A stretch of 64,000 nucleotides of DNA from Takakia lepidozioides (lineage: Eukaryota > Streptophyta > Takakiopsida > Takakiales > Takakiaceae): NCBI GenBank assembly GCA_030704615.1, contig CM060732.1:50263053-50327052 (forward strand), read 5' to 3'. Shown in pieces: positions 45,753-56,659 of this stretch. Each line of letters starts with the position of its first letter. Position 1 is the stretch's first letter. The notes under the pieces are model-generated. The model was not told the DNA's origin. It saw only the letters and a program-made list of their open reading frames with translations, and did not search any database. The position numbers and the translations under genes were made by a program.

Positions 45753-46448
45753 TGTCGTGCGCATACATATCGCTACACAACTACATCGCTGTCCAAAACC
45801 ACACAACACATGTGCACACCACACACTAGTATACCACTAGTCCACCACTAGTTCAGCCACTAGTCCAACCACTAGGCTACAACTAGTCAGTCACTAGGCT
45901 GCCACTATGCTGCCCACTATGGCAGTCACTAGTCCACACAATGATAAAGAAGAAGAATACAAGCACGAGCTCACAAATCTGAAGCATAAACTCATGCATA
46001 TATAACCTCATCACTCAAATACAAGTCAAGCCAAGTGCACCCCACGCCATGGGGAATCCACACTACGGCGCCATAGCTACGCGCGGTGAGGCTCAACTTA
46101 AGAAAGATGAGCCTTCCACGCTTGCCGTGAAGATAACCACTCCAGGGCCTAAATCTGCCTTGACCCCTGGATTGACACTTGGGCCAATCCCAAATGTCAA
46201 TATGTAAAAGCTAGCTATTTCCTAGCTAGTTTCACACTAGTGGTAAAATAACTTGACAGCTGTCGTGCGCATACATATCGCTACACAACTACATCGCTGT
46301 CCAAAACCACACAACACATGTGCACACCACACACTAGTATACCACTAGTCCACCACTAGTCCAGCCACTAGTCCAACCACTAGGCTACAACTAGTCAGTC
46401 ACTAGGCTGCCACTATGCTGCCCACTATGGCAGTCACTAGTCCACACA
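45753..46448 (-). repeat. 3' LTR region of the gypsy element, with 188-bp terminal direct repeats
   Basis: On the minus strand a polypurine tract (TAGGGGGGCGAT, plus 46449-46460) is followed by TGTGTGGACTAGTGACTG, the LTR start at 46448. The sequence down to TG...CA at 45753 consists of a 188-bp unit (46261-46448), a 320-bp middle and a near-identical 188-bp unit (45753-45940). Each unit itself begins TG and ends CA on the plus strand. ACTAGT/CACTAG motifs recur about ten times per unit. The LTR could therefore be 188 or 696 bp. No 5' LTR is visible; it may lie in the N gap or be lost. Confidence 0.75.
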
Positions 46449-46708
46449 ATCGCCCCCCTAACTGGTGCTTAGGTCCCTCTAAGTCCAGGTAGCCACAAGA
46501 TGTGATAGTGACCATAGCCTCACTAAGTCCTCCACCACTATCCCTACTACACTCAAACTCGATAGATCAAGAGGCCGGGTGCAAGAGTTGCCCCATCGTT
46601 AGTCGCCGTCTTGCAACCTGTGAACTTGAGCTTGGGATCTCATGTATTGACTCCTATGAGCTTGGCCTCCCATGTCTTGTTAGCTGCCTCCAGTCATGTC
46701 CACTGCCA

Positions 46709-47149
46709 CTATCCCAAGCAATGTGGACACAACCAATCTCCGTCAGGAACCTTCTCAAGAGGTGGTGTCAAGCATCCCATATGCCAACCCTTTGAGCATT
46801 GATCACACACCAGCATGGTGGCTGCCCCTTTGGCAGACCCACAGAGCATGCACCTCAAACCTGCAGGTACCACTGCCAAGTTTGGGTCAACTCTGCCATC
46901 GACATTGGGAAGGTGACATGACGCACAATTACGCACATGGTCCTTCCAAGTCATGCCATCCCGACCCTCTAAGATCAGGACCCCAGAGGGCAACACCTCT
47001 CGAACCCTCAAAATAACACGCCCTGCAGTAACATCCAGAGTCGTAGGAGCAGTCTGCTGCAAATAAACATAGTCACCAGGGCTAAACCTCCGAACCCCAG
47101 GACGATATCCTCCACCACGTATAGTGGCATACCTCAACGTATCACGGTG
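46709..47149 (-). pseudogene. PHD finger at the C-terminus of the gypsy polyprotein
   Basis: In frame with the integrase and separated from it only by a TAG at 47150-47152. After a segment with an integrase-tail-like fold (FSPGDYVYLQQ ... VREVLPSGVLILEGRDG) comes a C4-H-C3 zinc finger: C-x2-C (CMLCG), C-x2-C (CDQC), W-H-x2-C (WHMGC) and C-x2-C (CPHC) preceded by DGDWL. This spacing is canonical for PHD fingers, which bind histone H3 tails. By analogy with chromodomain gypsy integrases it may steer integration to particular chromatin; that role is inferred. Confidence 0.85.
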
Positions 47150-48190
47150 CTATACAATGGCAAGGTTCTCAAAAGCCATGGGCATGACTTTCTTGAACAA
47201 CTCTGCACGCTGATCACATGCACGTACCCACACGTCCGGATCGTCAAGGTTAAGGACTTGAGCAGTGTCCCTACTAACGGTTGCAGGCAAATCCGGCTCT
47301 CGGCCAAAGAGAAGGAAATATGGTGAGAAGGAGGCAAGTGATGCTTGTTTGTTGAACCTGTAGCCCATGGCTAACCAAGGAACCTGAAGATCCCAATCTC
47401 CTAGGTGTCCCTTCTGCAAGCCATATTTGCACAAACCCCTCTTCACCGTCTGAACAACTCTCTCTGCTAAGCCATCGGCCTCAGGATGATCCCGAGAAGT
47501 GGTGCGGTGGTCTATCAAGGCTTTATCACACAAAGCCTGAAACTCCCCCAAGAACTCTCTCCCTTGGTCCGTGAGTACCTCAGCTGGAGCACCAAATCGG
47601 CTAAGCACACGATCCAAGAATGCATACGCAGCCCCCTCACTAGCCTTGTCAGGCAATGGAACCAACTCAATCCACTTGGAGAAGTGCTCCACCATCACCA
47701 ACACATATCTGTGGTGGCACATAGTCAGTGGCAACGGTCCTGCGAAGTCAAGACTCCACCTGTAGCCCAATCCCATGATTGGTAAATGATGCAACTGTGG
47801 TGTAGGGGCGTTGAATGAAGCACGCACCATGTCACACACCATGCACCTAGCCACGAACTGTTGCACCTCTGTATGCATACCACGCCACCAATACTGCCCT
47901 TGCAGTAAACTGTGAGTGCGTCGCACTCCAAAATGCCCCAACTCCTCATGGGCATGCCGCACTAACCGTGCACGTTGTGTGGGGTGAGGCACAATCCTCA
48001 CCCGACCATCCTCCCACACTCGAAGTAGGTGTATCCCCTCCCACTTGAACCTCTTGGCTCGTTGCAGGATCCGATCCCTCTCCCTAGCAGTCACACTGGC
48101 TGCCGTGTCTCCCGTGCGGAGGTAATCCAACACAGCCGAATCCTCATGTATATCTCTGGCACCACTTGGCTCATCACTAGCCTCAGGGTC
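47150..48190 (-). pseudogene. Gypsy integrase
   Basis: HHCC zinc domain H-x4-H (HAHEELGHFG) with C-x2-C (CMVC). Catalytic core: SLDFAGPLP (first Asp), TDQGREF (second Asp), and the Glu in HPEADGLAERV. The GPY-like C-terminal part (LLFGREPDLP) follows. It is bounded by TAG stops at 48191-48193 (before) and 47150-47152 (after) in the same frame as RT and PHD. It inserts the element's cDNA into chromosomes. Confidence 0.92.
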
Positions 48191-49830
48191 CTAAGACACT
48201 TCGTCTACAGTCATCCCTGTTGTAGGTCCAACCTGACCTCCCGATGCCAAGATACATAAAAATGCAGATGCGTGCCATCCCGGCACCATCTCCTCGTCCG
48301 TCTCACCATGCCACCGAGCTCCTGTGTCATCCTGCTGGCTCATGCATGGATTGCGACTCAATCCATCCGCATCCCGATTGACCAAACTTGGTCGATGCAC
48401 AACCTGAAAGTCATACTCCTGGAGTATAAGTGCCCACCGTGCAAGCTTCCCCGTAAGCTTGTCTGACTCCATCAACCACTTGAGTGGCTGGTGATCCGTG
48501 ACAAGGGTGAAAAGATTGCCGTATAGATAGCACCTGAAGTGTGCCACAGCCCACACTGCAGCTAAGCACTCTCCCTCATATGAGCTATACTTAGCCTCTG
48601 CAGCGTTGTTCGAGCGGCTAGCATAAGCCATTACGAACTCTCTTCCCTCATCATCCACATGTGTGAGCACCGCTCCAAGCCCCAGCATGCTCCAATCCGT
48701 ATGCAGCTGAAAGGGACGCCCCTTGATAGGTCGTCTCAAGATAGGCGCCGAGGTCAACCTCGCCTTGAGCTCTTGAAAAGCTCGTTCTTGCTCATCTTCC
48801 CACTGCCACTCCTGGTCCACCTTGGTCAGCTTGGTTAGAGCCTTTGCAATGGTACTAAATCCCTTGACAAACCGTCTATAATAGTTTGCCAACCCCATGA
48901 AAGCTCGAACTTGGCTCACATCCGTGGGGCGTGGAATTTGTGCAATGGCCGCTACCTTAGTCTGCTGTACCCCCAATCCTCCAGGATATATCATGTGACC
49001 CAGATACTCAATCTGGTTGTGGAAAAACTTGCACTTCCCCGGATGCAACTTCAATCCATGCGCTCTCAAGCGCTCCAATACCACCTGAAGGTGTCTCTCA
49101 TGCTCCTCCATCGTAACACTAAAGATGATGATGTCATCTATGTAGCACCGAGCAAAGTCCACCCCTGCTAGAATCCTATCCATGACTCTCTGAAACTCTG
49201 CAGGAGCATTCTTAAGCCCAAATGGTAAGAACCGTCACTGATATAGGCAATCCTTGCCGTGCTCATTGATCCCCCAGAATGTCGTCTTCTGCTTGTCCGC
49301 CTCCTTGATTGGCAACTGGTGATATCCGGATCGTAAATCCAAAGTGCTAAAGGCCTTAACATGCCCGATGGCATCAAAGATCTCCTCTGGTGTTGGCATG
49401 GCATACTTATCGGACTTGGTCTGACGATTTATAGGCCGGTAATCACCGCACATATGTCTCTCCGTCCAATTGCCATAGACATCCTTCTTGGCTGGCATCA
49501 CTGTGGCTGAAGCATACTCTCCACCAGAGAGCTCCACCAAACCTGCCTCCCAGAGATCTTGAGTCCTCATCTGAATCAAAGACCTCTCCATGTCACTGTA
49601 TCTATAGGGTCTCCGAAAGATTGGCGTGTCAGTGGCCAATTCAATACGGATCTCTTGACCCTTCAGTGCTCCCAAGTCCTTCAAACTGAAGGCAAAGCAA
49701 TTCTTGTAAGCCCTCAGGAACCGCCGTATACGTCGTCTCTCTCCTCCGCTGACAATGGGTCCAATGTCAGGCTCCCAATTGTCCTCCGTAACTGCAACCT
49801 TAAGTCCAGTGGGCCTAGAGGTAGAGGACG
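48191..49830 (-). pseudogene. Gypsy reverse transcriptase and RNase H
   Basis: The frame is open from about 49830 (FAFSLKDLGALKGQEI) through RPINRQTKSDKYAMPTPEEI, FSTLDLRSGYHQLPIK and TTFWGI. A TGA at 49235-49237 interrupts before RFLPFGLKNAPAEFQRVMD; then come the catalytic YIDDIIIFS box, YLGHMI and ANYYRRFVKGFS. RNase H follows (LHTDWSMLGLGAVL, YSSYEGECLAAVWA, LVTDHQPLKWLM, NRDADGLSR). The first RNase H Asp is present. The only visible lesion inside RT-RH is the single stop codon. Confidence 0.92.
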
Positions 49831-49911
49831 CGTCCAGTGGTTGCTATGTTGCAACCTCTTGAGCAGTACTCCCTACCTGCTCAGTCAATGACAAGGCCTC
49901 ATCCTGCCCCA

Positions 49912-51120
49912 TCATCTCATCCTTGAGGACCTCCTCAACCCGAGAAGAACCCCAACCTCATCCATCATAGCCGCCTTGGCTGCCAACTCCCTCTGAAGCT
50001 CAAGCACCTCCCACGTGTGCCATGAATGCATGCACCCCGTGGTCCACACATGCTCGCCCTCACTCACTGCCTGTACCGTCTCGGTAGGCAGAGAGACCAT
50101 TGAGGAAAGTATACTCCGCACTCTGCATTGCTCAGCCAGAGCCAAGCTGATAATCCAGGTCAAGCAATTGAGATCCATTGCTTGCCCCAACACTGACGTG
50201 ATGCCTCAGAAAGAGACGACACCGCCGTGGTACTAGTGGTAAAACCCATTGCCCGCTCACGCTCGTCAGCATTAGGCTCCACTAACTGTTGCAACTGAGC
50301 ATCCCACAGGAGGCCAGGTCCACTATCTCGGAAAGCATGCGATCCTGGGAAGCTGAGCAGTGTAGGTAATGCTGCTCGTGGTTGACCCACCTTGTTGACC
50401 ACTGCCAAAGGCGAACGGTCATCGTGTCTCACACGCTGAGACTGCCTCTTTGTGTCCAGAATGTTATCCAATGTGAGATGTGCTGGCCGCTGCACCCCAT
50501 CAAATGCACGCTTGAGTAGTGCGGGTGGCATCAAGTTAGTCCACCATAGCCGTGGACGATGAGCCCGTGACCCCACTGTAGCTGCATCTAGCAACACTGC
50601 TGACCCAAGCCATGACCGGACTTGATGCACACTGGCCATCACCCTGGCCCAAGAATCGCCCATCAGTGGCACATTCTCCAAGATGTATGCTGGAGATACA
50701 GCTTGATGAAGCTGCAAGTGGCGCAAAACCCGCACCATCTCCCAAAACAGACCCGACCTCGAGTCTCGCAATCCATTGTCATGCCCGGCTGATGAATGCC
50801 CTTGGCAGGGCCAACCTGCCACTACCAGATCAATGGAGCCAACCCGCTCCAAATTCCTGCGCCCCCAGCAACGAAATGTCTGCTGGCAAGGCCTGCTGAT
50901 ATCCACGAATTGCAGACACCGACAACAACTCAGGGTACCGCTGCACCAACTGAGCAACATGGCGAAGTGAAACGTGTCGTGCAGTCTCATCTCTCTCCAC
51001 ATACAGGTAACGCCAAACTCGTATACCTGCCTGTAACACAGCAGCCAATCCGGTGCTGATCCCGCCAAACAAGTCCAGAAGACAAATGCCTTCATCCGAA
51101 TACTGCCACATAATAGGTGT
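49912..51120 (-). pseudogene. DNMT3-like cytosine-5 DNA methyltransferase domain within gypsy pol
   Basis: Motif I is LLDLFGGISTGLAAVLQAGI (about 51085-51025), then VWRYLYVERDETAR (motif II). After a frame change near 50850 comes motif IV DLVVAGWPCQGHSSAG with the catalytic Cys in PCQ. GLFWEMVRVLRHLQ and motif VI AYILENVPLMGD follow, then motif VIII GSRAHRPRLWWTN. Motif IX is ADERERAMGF, and after a 1-nt shift near 50190 motif X reads LGQAMDLNCL. The order I-IV-VI-VIII-IX-X is that of conventional C5 methyltransferases. The FGGISTGL motif I and the ENV.MG and AHR.R.WW strings resemble DNMT3 more than DNMT1/CMT. No UBA, BAH or PWWP domain is seen. Inferred role: methylating element DNA or cDNA. 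The two frameshifts should inactivate this copy. Confidence 0.85.
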
Positions 51121-52239
51121 GGTGTCCAATGGAGAGAATTGAGGTGGTGCTGGTGCAATCCCCGCACTCTCCTCCTCTCCTGACGGTACAAAAGCCTCCA
51201 CCCAGGCTTGTTGCACCCGTCGATCAGCCTCCCGCTGCAAATCCTTGCTTGTGCCCCACAATGGAGTCTGAGCAACCATGGTAGGCAACTCCGCCATACC
51301 ATACATGTCATCCTGCTCTCCCGGAGGTGGTACATCCTCTGAATGAGCGTTGCCCTCAACCAACTCTCTAGGCCAACTCACTGCCACTATGAATGTTGCT
51401 AGTGTCGGCATCTTGCCTCGCTGGGCAACCGCAACTCCTCCTATGAACGTCACAGGGAGCTGCACACGCCGGCCCTCCCCTGACTGCCATGCAGGCCTAT
51501 AGGAAGCTGACTCCTCCCAAAAATCCAGGGTGAAGCCCATGGGGTACAACACTGCCCCACCAACCAGGACATCGTATGAGACCGCGTCTGTCACAATGGC
51601 CTTGGCTCGCATCACTGAGCCATCTGTAGGGTGATCCGGCCGTAGTCTGATAGCCAACTCACGTCGTGTCATGCCCCGAGCTTGCTCCGATCCTCCCAGA
51701 GACGTCTGTATCTGGAAAAGACAAGGCTTTATATCCGCCTCCGTGAGGCCCAAGCCTGCAATAGCAGCTCTGCCCAGCATCAGTGGCTGAGCTCCCGAGT
51801 CCAACAAGATCCGCAGTGGCCGGTACCTCTTGCCTGCCGGCCCACTCAAACAGAAAATGCCATCCTGGTTGTCTAACATGACAACTCCAGGTGTCACCAT
51901 GGCGCGCTCAATGGCTGGCCTAGCTGGCAGCTCCATCAACCTGGCAGCTGCAGCTTGCCATGGCGCCGCCGTGGCAGTCTTGACCCTCAAATCCGAGGAT
52001 CCCTCCGGCACTACACCTCCTACTATCTCCGCAGAAGATGAAGTAACCTCCCCACTCTCACAGAGTGTAGCTGCCAGCCTGAACACCTCAGCTGGTCTTA
52101 CCCCCGGCGTCGCAATCATGGTAGCCGAGAACAATGGAGCCTGACACACAGATATGGCCGCTCCTAGCAGCACACTAGCTGCCGTAGCCTTGGCGACACT
52201 AGGTAGTGGTGCTACCCGTGTAGCTCTCCCCAATGGCAT
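51120..52239 (-). pseudogene. Gypsy protease (retropepsin) region
   Basis: The minus-strand frame 52239-50830 begins with an Ala/Pro-rich segment, then MLDNQDGIFCL and PLRILLDSGAQPLMLG, the aspartic protease active site (D-S-G, about 51800). ELAIRLR, SYDVLVGGAVLYPMGF and DFWEESASYRPAW follow, typical of retropepsin ends in Ty3/gypsy. The frame then runs without a break through a linker (AELPTMVAQTP ... QFSPLDTTPIMW) into methyltransferase motif I. Protease and methyltransferase are therefore one translational unit. Confidence 0.85.
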
Positions 52240-54010
52240 AGTAACCTCCGCCTCGGTAAGAGTCGGGCAGAACTAGGTGCCATGGATGGCGTCGACACTG
52301 TCTCCACCAATGTGAATGACTGAGGAAGCCTAGCCTGACGGCTTGCCTCCCCACGCTGTGGATCCAACTCCACCTCTGCACCTCGTGGCTCAGGAACTCG
52401 AGCTGCTCCTCGAGTCACGGCTGCAGCAGACTCCACCTGCACTAGTGGTAGTGCTGCTCCACACATGAATCCCATGCCTCCCATATCTCCTCCCTCAGGA
52501 GTAGGAGGTGGACCATCTGGCCTTAGAGCCGGTACCACCTGAGCTGTAGCCATGGCAGCAAGCCTCTGCTCTAGCTGTTGAAGCCAGTTGGCCATGCCTT
52601 GGTCAACACCTTGACCTCCGCGTCCTTGGCCATGTTGAGCTTGCCCTTGGCCTGCACCTCGTGGCTGGCCACCTCGTCCTCTCTGGGCTGCTCCACCTCG
52701 CCCCCGGCCACCATTGTTCCCTTGGAACTGGCCTGGACGCAACTCAGGATGCAAACCATAACACTGGGCCTCTCCATGCCCGTGCTTGCCACAATGCCCA
52801 CACTGCAACTGTGCAGGCTGTGCATGTGCCGGCCCTTTGCCTCCCTCTGGGCAATCCTTCTTGACATGGGGTCCTCCACATGTCCAGCACACCACATCCG
52901 CCCGTTGTTGGCCAGCAAATGAAGGGAGAGACCCCTGCATCTGAGGTCCTCTCTGCCCTTCCCTGCGCTTCACCTGAGCCCCCTTGTTGCCTTGAGCAAG
53001 TTGAGGTAGTGGTTGGCTAGGAGCACCACTACCCCGTGGTGTCTCCTTAGCAAATCCCACCGTGACCACTCGTTCCTCCACCATGTTGAGCTCTATCCGC
53101 TCTGCCAGCAAAAACACATTTGCTAAGGTAGGTTGGGCCGCTTGTAGGAGAGTTGCATCCCGCACCCTTCTCCTCAGCTCCTTGTCCAATATCCCATACC
53201 AGAATTGGACTGCCTGAGCTTCCGTAACCCTTGGGTTACATTTATCAAGCGCCTCATGCGAGTGAAAGCCTCCCTCAAGCTCTCGGTCGGTTTCCGTTGG
53301 AACTCTTGCAAGCTCCGCAACTTCTCTGTCATCACCCCTTGGTAGTTCCCTCTCAACTCTTCGAAGAACTCCACAACAGGGTTGAAGGCAGGCACGGGTG
53401 CTAATGCTGGTGCGGTAGTGGCTTGGGTGGACATCGTAGCTACTGTACCACCAGTCCCACTGCTACTTGCTGAAGCTGCCGGTGCAGTGGCAGGTGTAGC
53501 CACTGCCCTCGTGGCTCTAGTGCCCCTAGTGATGGAGACATAGTCGGGTGACCAGTACATCCTCCACTCCTCGATCTCAACCTCATGCCCCCGCCTGAAC
53601 TCATGGTAATCATCCATAGGCGGCCCCTCAAGGTGCTGAAACAGCCCCTTCCATGCCATGAAAGGCGTAAATAGTTGTGGATTGCGCATTTGCTGCAAAT
53701 CACACCAACTATCAAACTCTTGGATAAAATCATCCAACTCGATGGTGCCCACCGCCCCAGAGTACCTTCGTGGCCCCTTGGTAGTTCCATACATCTCCTC
53801 CATTGTGTCCCACAACAATGGCAAAGAAACAACTTGCACCGCCGGTATGAGTCCTCCTGATTCACAATCCGAATCAGAACCTTCCGTAGAAGACACAGGA
53901 GGTGAAGGTGGCCTAAACCGCACACCTCGTCTCGTGTACCCACTAGTATCGCTAGTGCTCGAACCGGCACTGTCCCCAGCAACTAGTGGCACCTCCGTGT
54001 TGACACTCAA
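52212..54010 (-). pseudogene. Gypsy gag with two zinc knuckles
   Basis: 54010-53174 begins MSVNTEVPLVAGDSAGSS and contains an acidic, Ser-rich start, then the capsid-like region (DDFIQEFDSWCD, WKGLFQHLEGPPMDDYHEFR, VVEFFEELRGNYQGVMTEKL, FQRKPTESLREAFTRMRRLI). The frame changes near 53190 to one that carries the second half of the capsid (ANVFLLAERIEL). CCHC knuckles follow at CWTCGGPHVKKDC and CGHCGKHGHGEAQC, then an RG/GQ-rich basic tail. Gag packages the element RNA. The chosen start is the first ATG in frame; no upstream in-frame alternative was checked in detail. Confidence 0.88.
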
Positions 54011-54640
54011 CCGGTCATGAACATGTCCCTAACCCCTCTCCACAAGGTAACCGGGTAGAGAACCTGTTGCGGCTTATGGTTTGGAATACTAAGTTCCTAA
54101 CATAGCCTACACCTGTACCTGCATCCACCGCAAGCACTCCTATGGTTGGCTGGTCATCACCTCCAACCTCACCACAGGAGAAACAATGATGGTCTGGCTG
54201 GTCATCACCCCAGCCTCACCATCGACAGCATGCTCTAGGACTGGCCGGTGATCAAATCCGGACCAATCACCTATAAAAACAAGCGCCCACACAAAACTAG
54301 CATGGCGCACAGTCAAGCATGCAGGTATGGAGGGGATCCAAACACAAGAAATCAGAACGACAACTCCTCACACCAAAAACAACTCCACGGTGTTGCTCCT
54401 GCAAGGACCCCCAGCCCAAACCCACCCGGACTGACTCTTGCCTCCACCTACGGAAAGGTCTTGGCCTAATGAGAGGGTGGAAACTACGAGGAAGAGAAGC
54501 TAAAGCAATGCCTACCCCAGCATGCCCTCATCCCACACTCTTCCTCTCCTCTCTTCCCTCACTTGCATGACCATGGGAATATCATGAAGATACTCCTCAA
54601 ACCGCCCTCCACGAGCTTCAAAATTCGGCCTTCAAGACCA
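54011..54640. other. Leader region of the gypsy element or intergenic
   Basis: No gene recognised. No primer-binding site could be assigned with certainty. TGGCTGGTCATCACC recurs at 54149 and 54197. Confidence 0.4.
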
Positions 54641-56075
54641 CATGCCAGTCCTTAGGCAGTCCACCAGTGCCTCCACGAGTCAGCACAGGCCGTCCACAGT
54701 CAACACGGGCCACCACACAGACCAGCACAGGCCCACACCCCTCACTGGTCACAGCCGTCACAGTCCCATGGCCACTGGGCACAGCCTGTCACAGCACTCA
54801 CAGCCCGTCACAAAGCGCCAAAGCCTTTGTCACAGCCTGTCAAAGCCCCACAGGCACAGGCACAGCCCGCCACAGCCTGTGTCACAGCCCCTCACACCCG
54901 TCACAGCTTGCCACAGCCTGTCACAGCCCCTCACAGCCCCACAGGCCACAGGGCAAGCCCGTTCACAGCCCCACAGGCCCTAGCCAAAAAAGCCTGTCAC
55001 AACCCTAAACAGCCCGTCACAGCTCGCCCCAGCCCCTCACAGCCCCAAAGGCCTCAGGCACGGCCTGTCACAGCCCCTCACAGCCCTCACAGCCCCAAAG
55101 GCTCAGGCACGGACCTTGTCACAGCCCTCACAGCCCAAAGGCCACGGGCACAGCCTGTCAGCCCCTCACAGCCCCTCACAGCCCAACAGTCCACCGGCAC
55201 CAGCCTGTCACAGCCCCGCACAGCCCGTCCGCCCCACAGGCCACTGGGCACAGCCTGTCACAGCCTTTCTGTCACAGCCCCAAAGGCCTCAGGGCACGGC
55301 CTGGTCACAGCCCCAACACAGCCCGTCACACAGCCCCAAAGGCCTCAGGCATGGCCTGTCACAGCCCGTCACAAGCCCGTCAAAGCCACAAAAGGCTCAG
55401 GCACGGCCTTCATCACAGCCCCTTCACGACCCAAAGGCCACGGGCACAGCCTGTCACAGCCCCTCACAAGCCGTCCAAAGCTGCCCCACAGGCCTCAGGC
55501 CGGCCGGACACAAGCCCGTCACAGCCCATCCACAGCCCCCAAAGGCCCGGGGCAGGCTTGTCACAACCCATCAAGCCCGTCACAGCCCCAAAGGCCTCAG
55601 GACACGGCCTGTCACAGCCCTCACAGCCCATCACAGCCTAAAGGCCACGGACAGCCTGTCATAGCCCCAAAAGGCACCGGCACAGCCCCTCAAGCCCCAA
55701 AGGCCTCAGGCACGGCCTGACACAGCCCCCTCACAGCCCGTCACAGCCCCAAAGGCCTCAGAGGAGGCACGGCCTTTTTTTTGTCACAGCCCCTCACAGC
55801 CCATCACAGCCACCAAAGGCCATGGCACAGCCTGTCACAGCCCCTCACAGCCCACAAGGCCACTGGGCACAGCCTTTTGGTCACAGCAGCGGCACAGCCA
55901 GTCACAGCCCACAGGCCACTGGGCACGGCCTGTCAAAACCACGCACAGCCCTCACAGCTCGCCACAGCCCTCACAGCCCCAAGGCCTCAGGAACGGCCTG
56001 TCACAGCCCCTCACAGCCCGTCACAGCCACCAAGGCCCACAGGGACAAGCCCGTCACAGCCCCATCCATGGCCGC
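54640..56075 (+). repeat. CACAGCCC minisatellite
   Basis: Degenerate tandem repeats of CACAGCC(C/T)GTCACAGCCCCTCACAGCCCCAAAGGCCTCAGGCACGGCCTGT-like units over 1.4 kb. All three plus-strand frames are open for long stretches purely because of the repetition, so the long ORFs are not genes. A small related array lies at 60264-60442. Confidence 0.9.
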
Positions 56076-56659
56076 TCTGGAAGTTAGCCATTTTCCAGGG
56101 GTTTAGCCCCGCCAAGCTAGGGTCTGTGTCTCTTGGACTCTAGGCTTCTTTCCACCGAGCTATGGCTGGCTGTGAGGAAATCAGCAAGGTATTCTTGCTC
56201 TTTCGGCTCCCACACACCACCATAGTAGCCCTAAGCCATGAGGTGGTTGCCACAAACCAAGCCTTCTTTCTCACTTAGCCTCCCCAAACACGCCACTAAA
56301 CTCAATGGCAAACAACCAAAGCCCTGCTGGTTCCCAAGCCCTTGTGACGCATCATTCAAGCACTCTCCTTGGCCATAGCATCTGTCTTAGAGCCAGCCCC
56401 CTACACCCTGCTGCTTCAAGAGTTGCGCTCCCTTCAAGCTTGAAGTTGAAACCCCAACTCACATAGGCCCTACAAGTGCTTTTCTTTCACTCCAGTGGAA
56501 ACCAGCCCTAGACCTTCCCTTCTAGCTCTCTAAGCTTGAAAACAAGAGCCTCAATGGCTGAAGGCATGCACATGCCCCACTCTCACCATAAGAGAATCAG
56601 CTCCTTTGCTTCATTTCTTGCACCCACAAACCTGAAAATACAAAGCTTCATCAGCTGAA
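56076..56659. other. Unassigned sequence before the gap
   Basis: No gene recognised. Confidence 0.4.

Larger units (their letters stand above)
45753..54010 (-). mobile_element. Ty3/gypsy element with DNMT3-like methyltransferase and PHD finger
   Basis: Domain order on the minus strand: gag with two zinc knuckles, retropepsin, cytosine-5 methyltransferase, RT, RNase H, integrase, PHD finger, polypurine tract, LTR. The coding part changes frame five times (gag, gag/zinc, PR plus motif I, motifs IV-IX, motif X, RT onward) and has three single-codon stops in the RT-PHD frame. All main domains are still recognisable, so the copy is fairly young. The methyltransferase sits between protease and RT, inside pol. 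A C-terminal PHD takes the place where chromoviruses carry a chromodomain. Confidence 0.9.

Noticed and set aside
45753-46448. CRISPR-like array or independent tandem repeat
   Set aside because: Only two 188-bp repeats and short irregular ACTAGT motifs; the polypurine tract and position identify an LTR.
45753-46448. A complete TRIM retrotransposon (188-bp LTRs, 320-bp interior)
   Set aside because: No primer-binding site or polypurine tract is visible at the inner borders in either orientation; kept as an alternative in the findings.
54642-56143. Long overlapping plus-strand ORFs rich in S, Q, P, T and A
   Set aside because: They come from the CACAGCCC tandem repeat, which lacks stops in all three frames; no domain and no start context.
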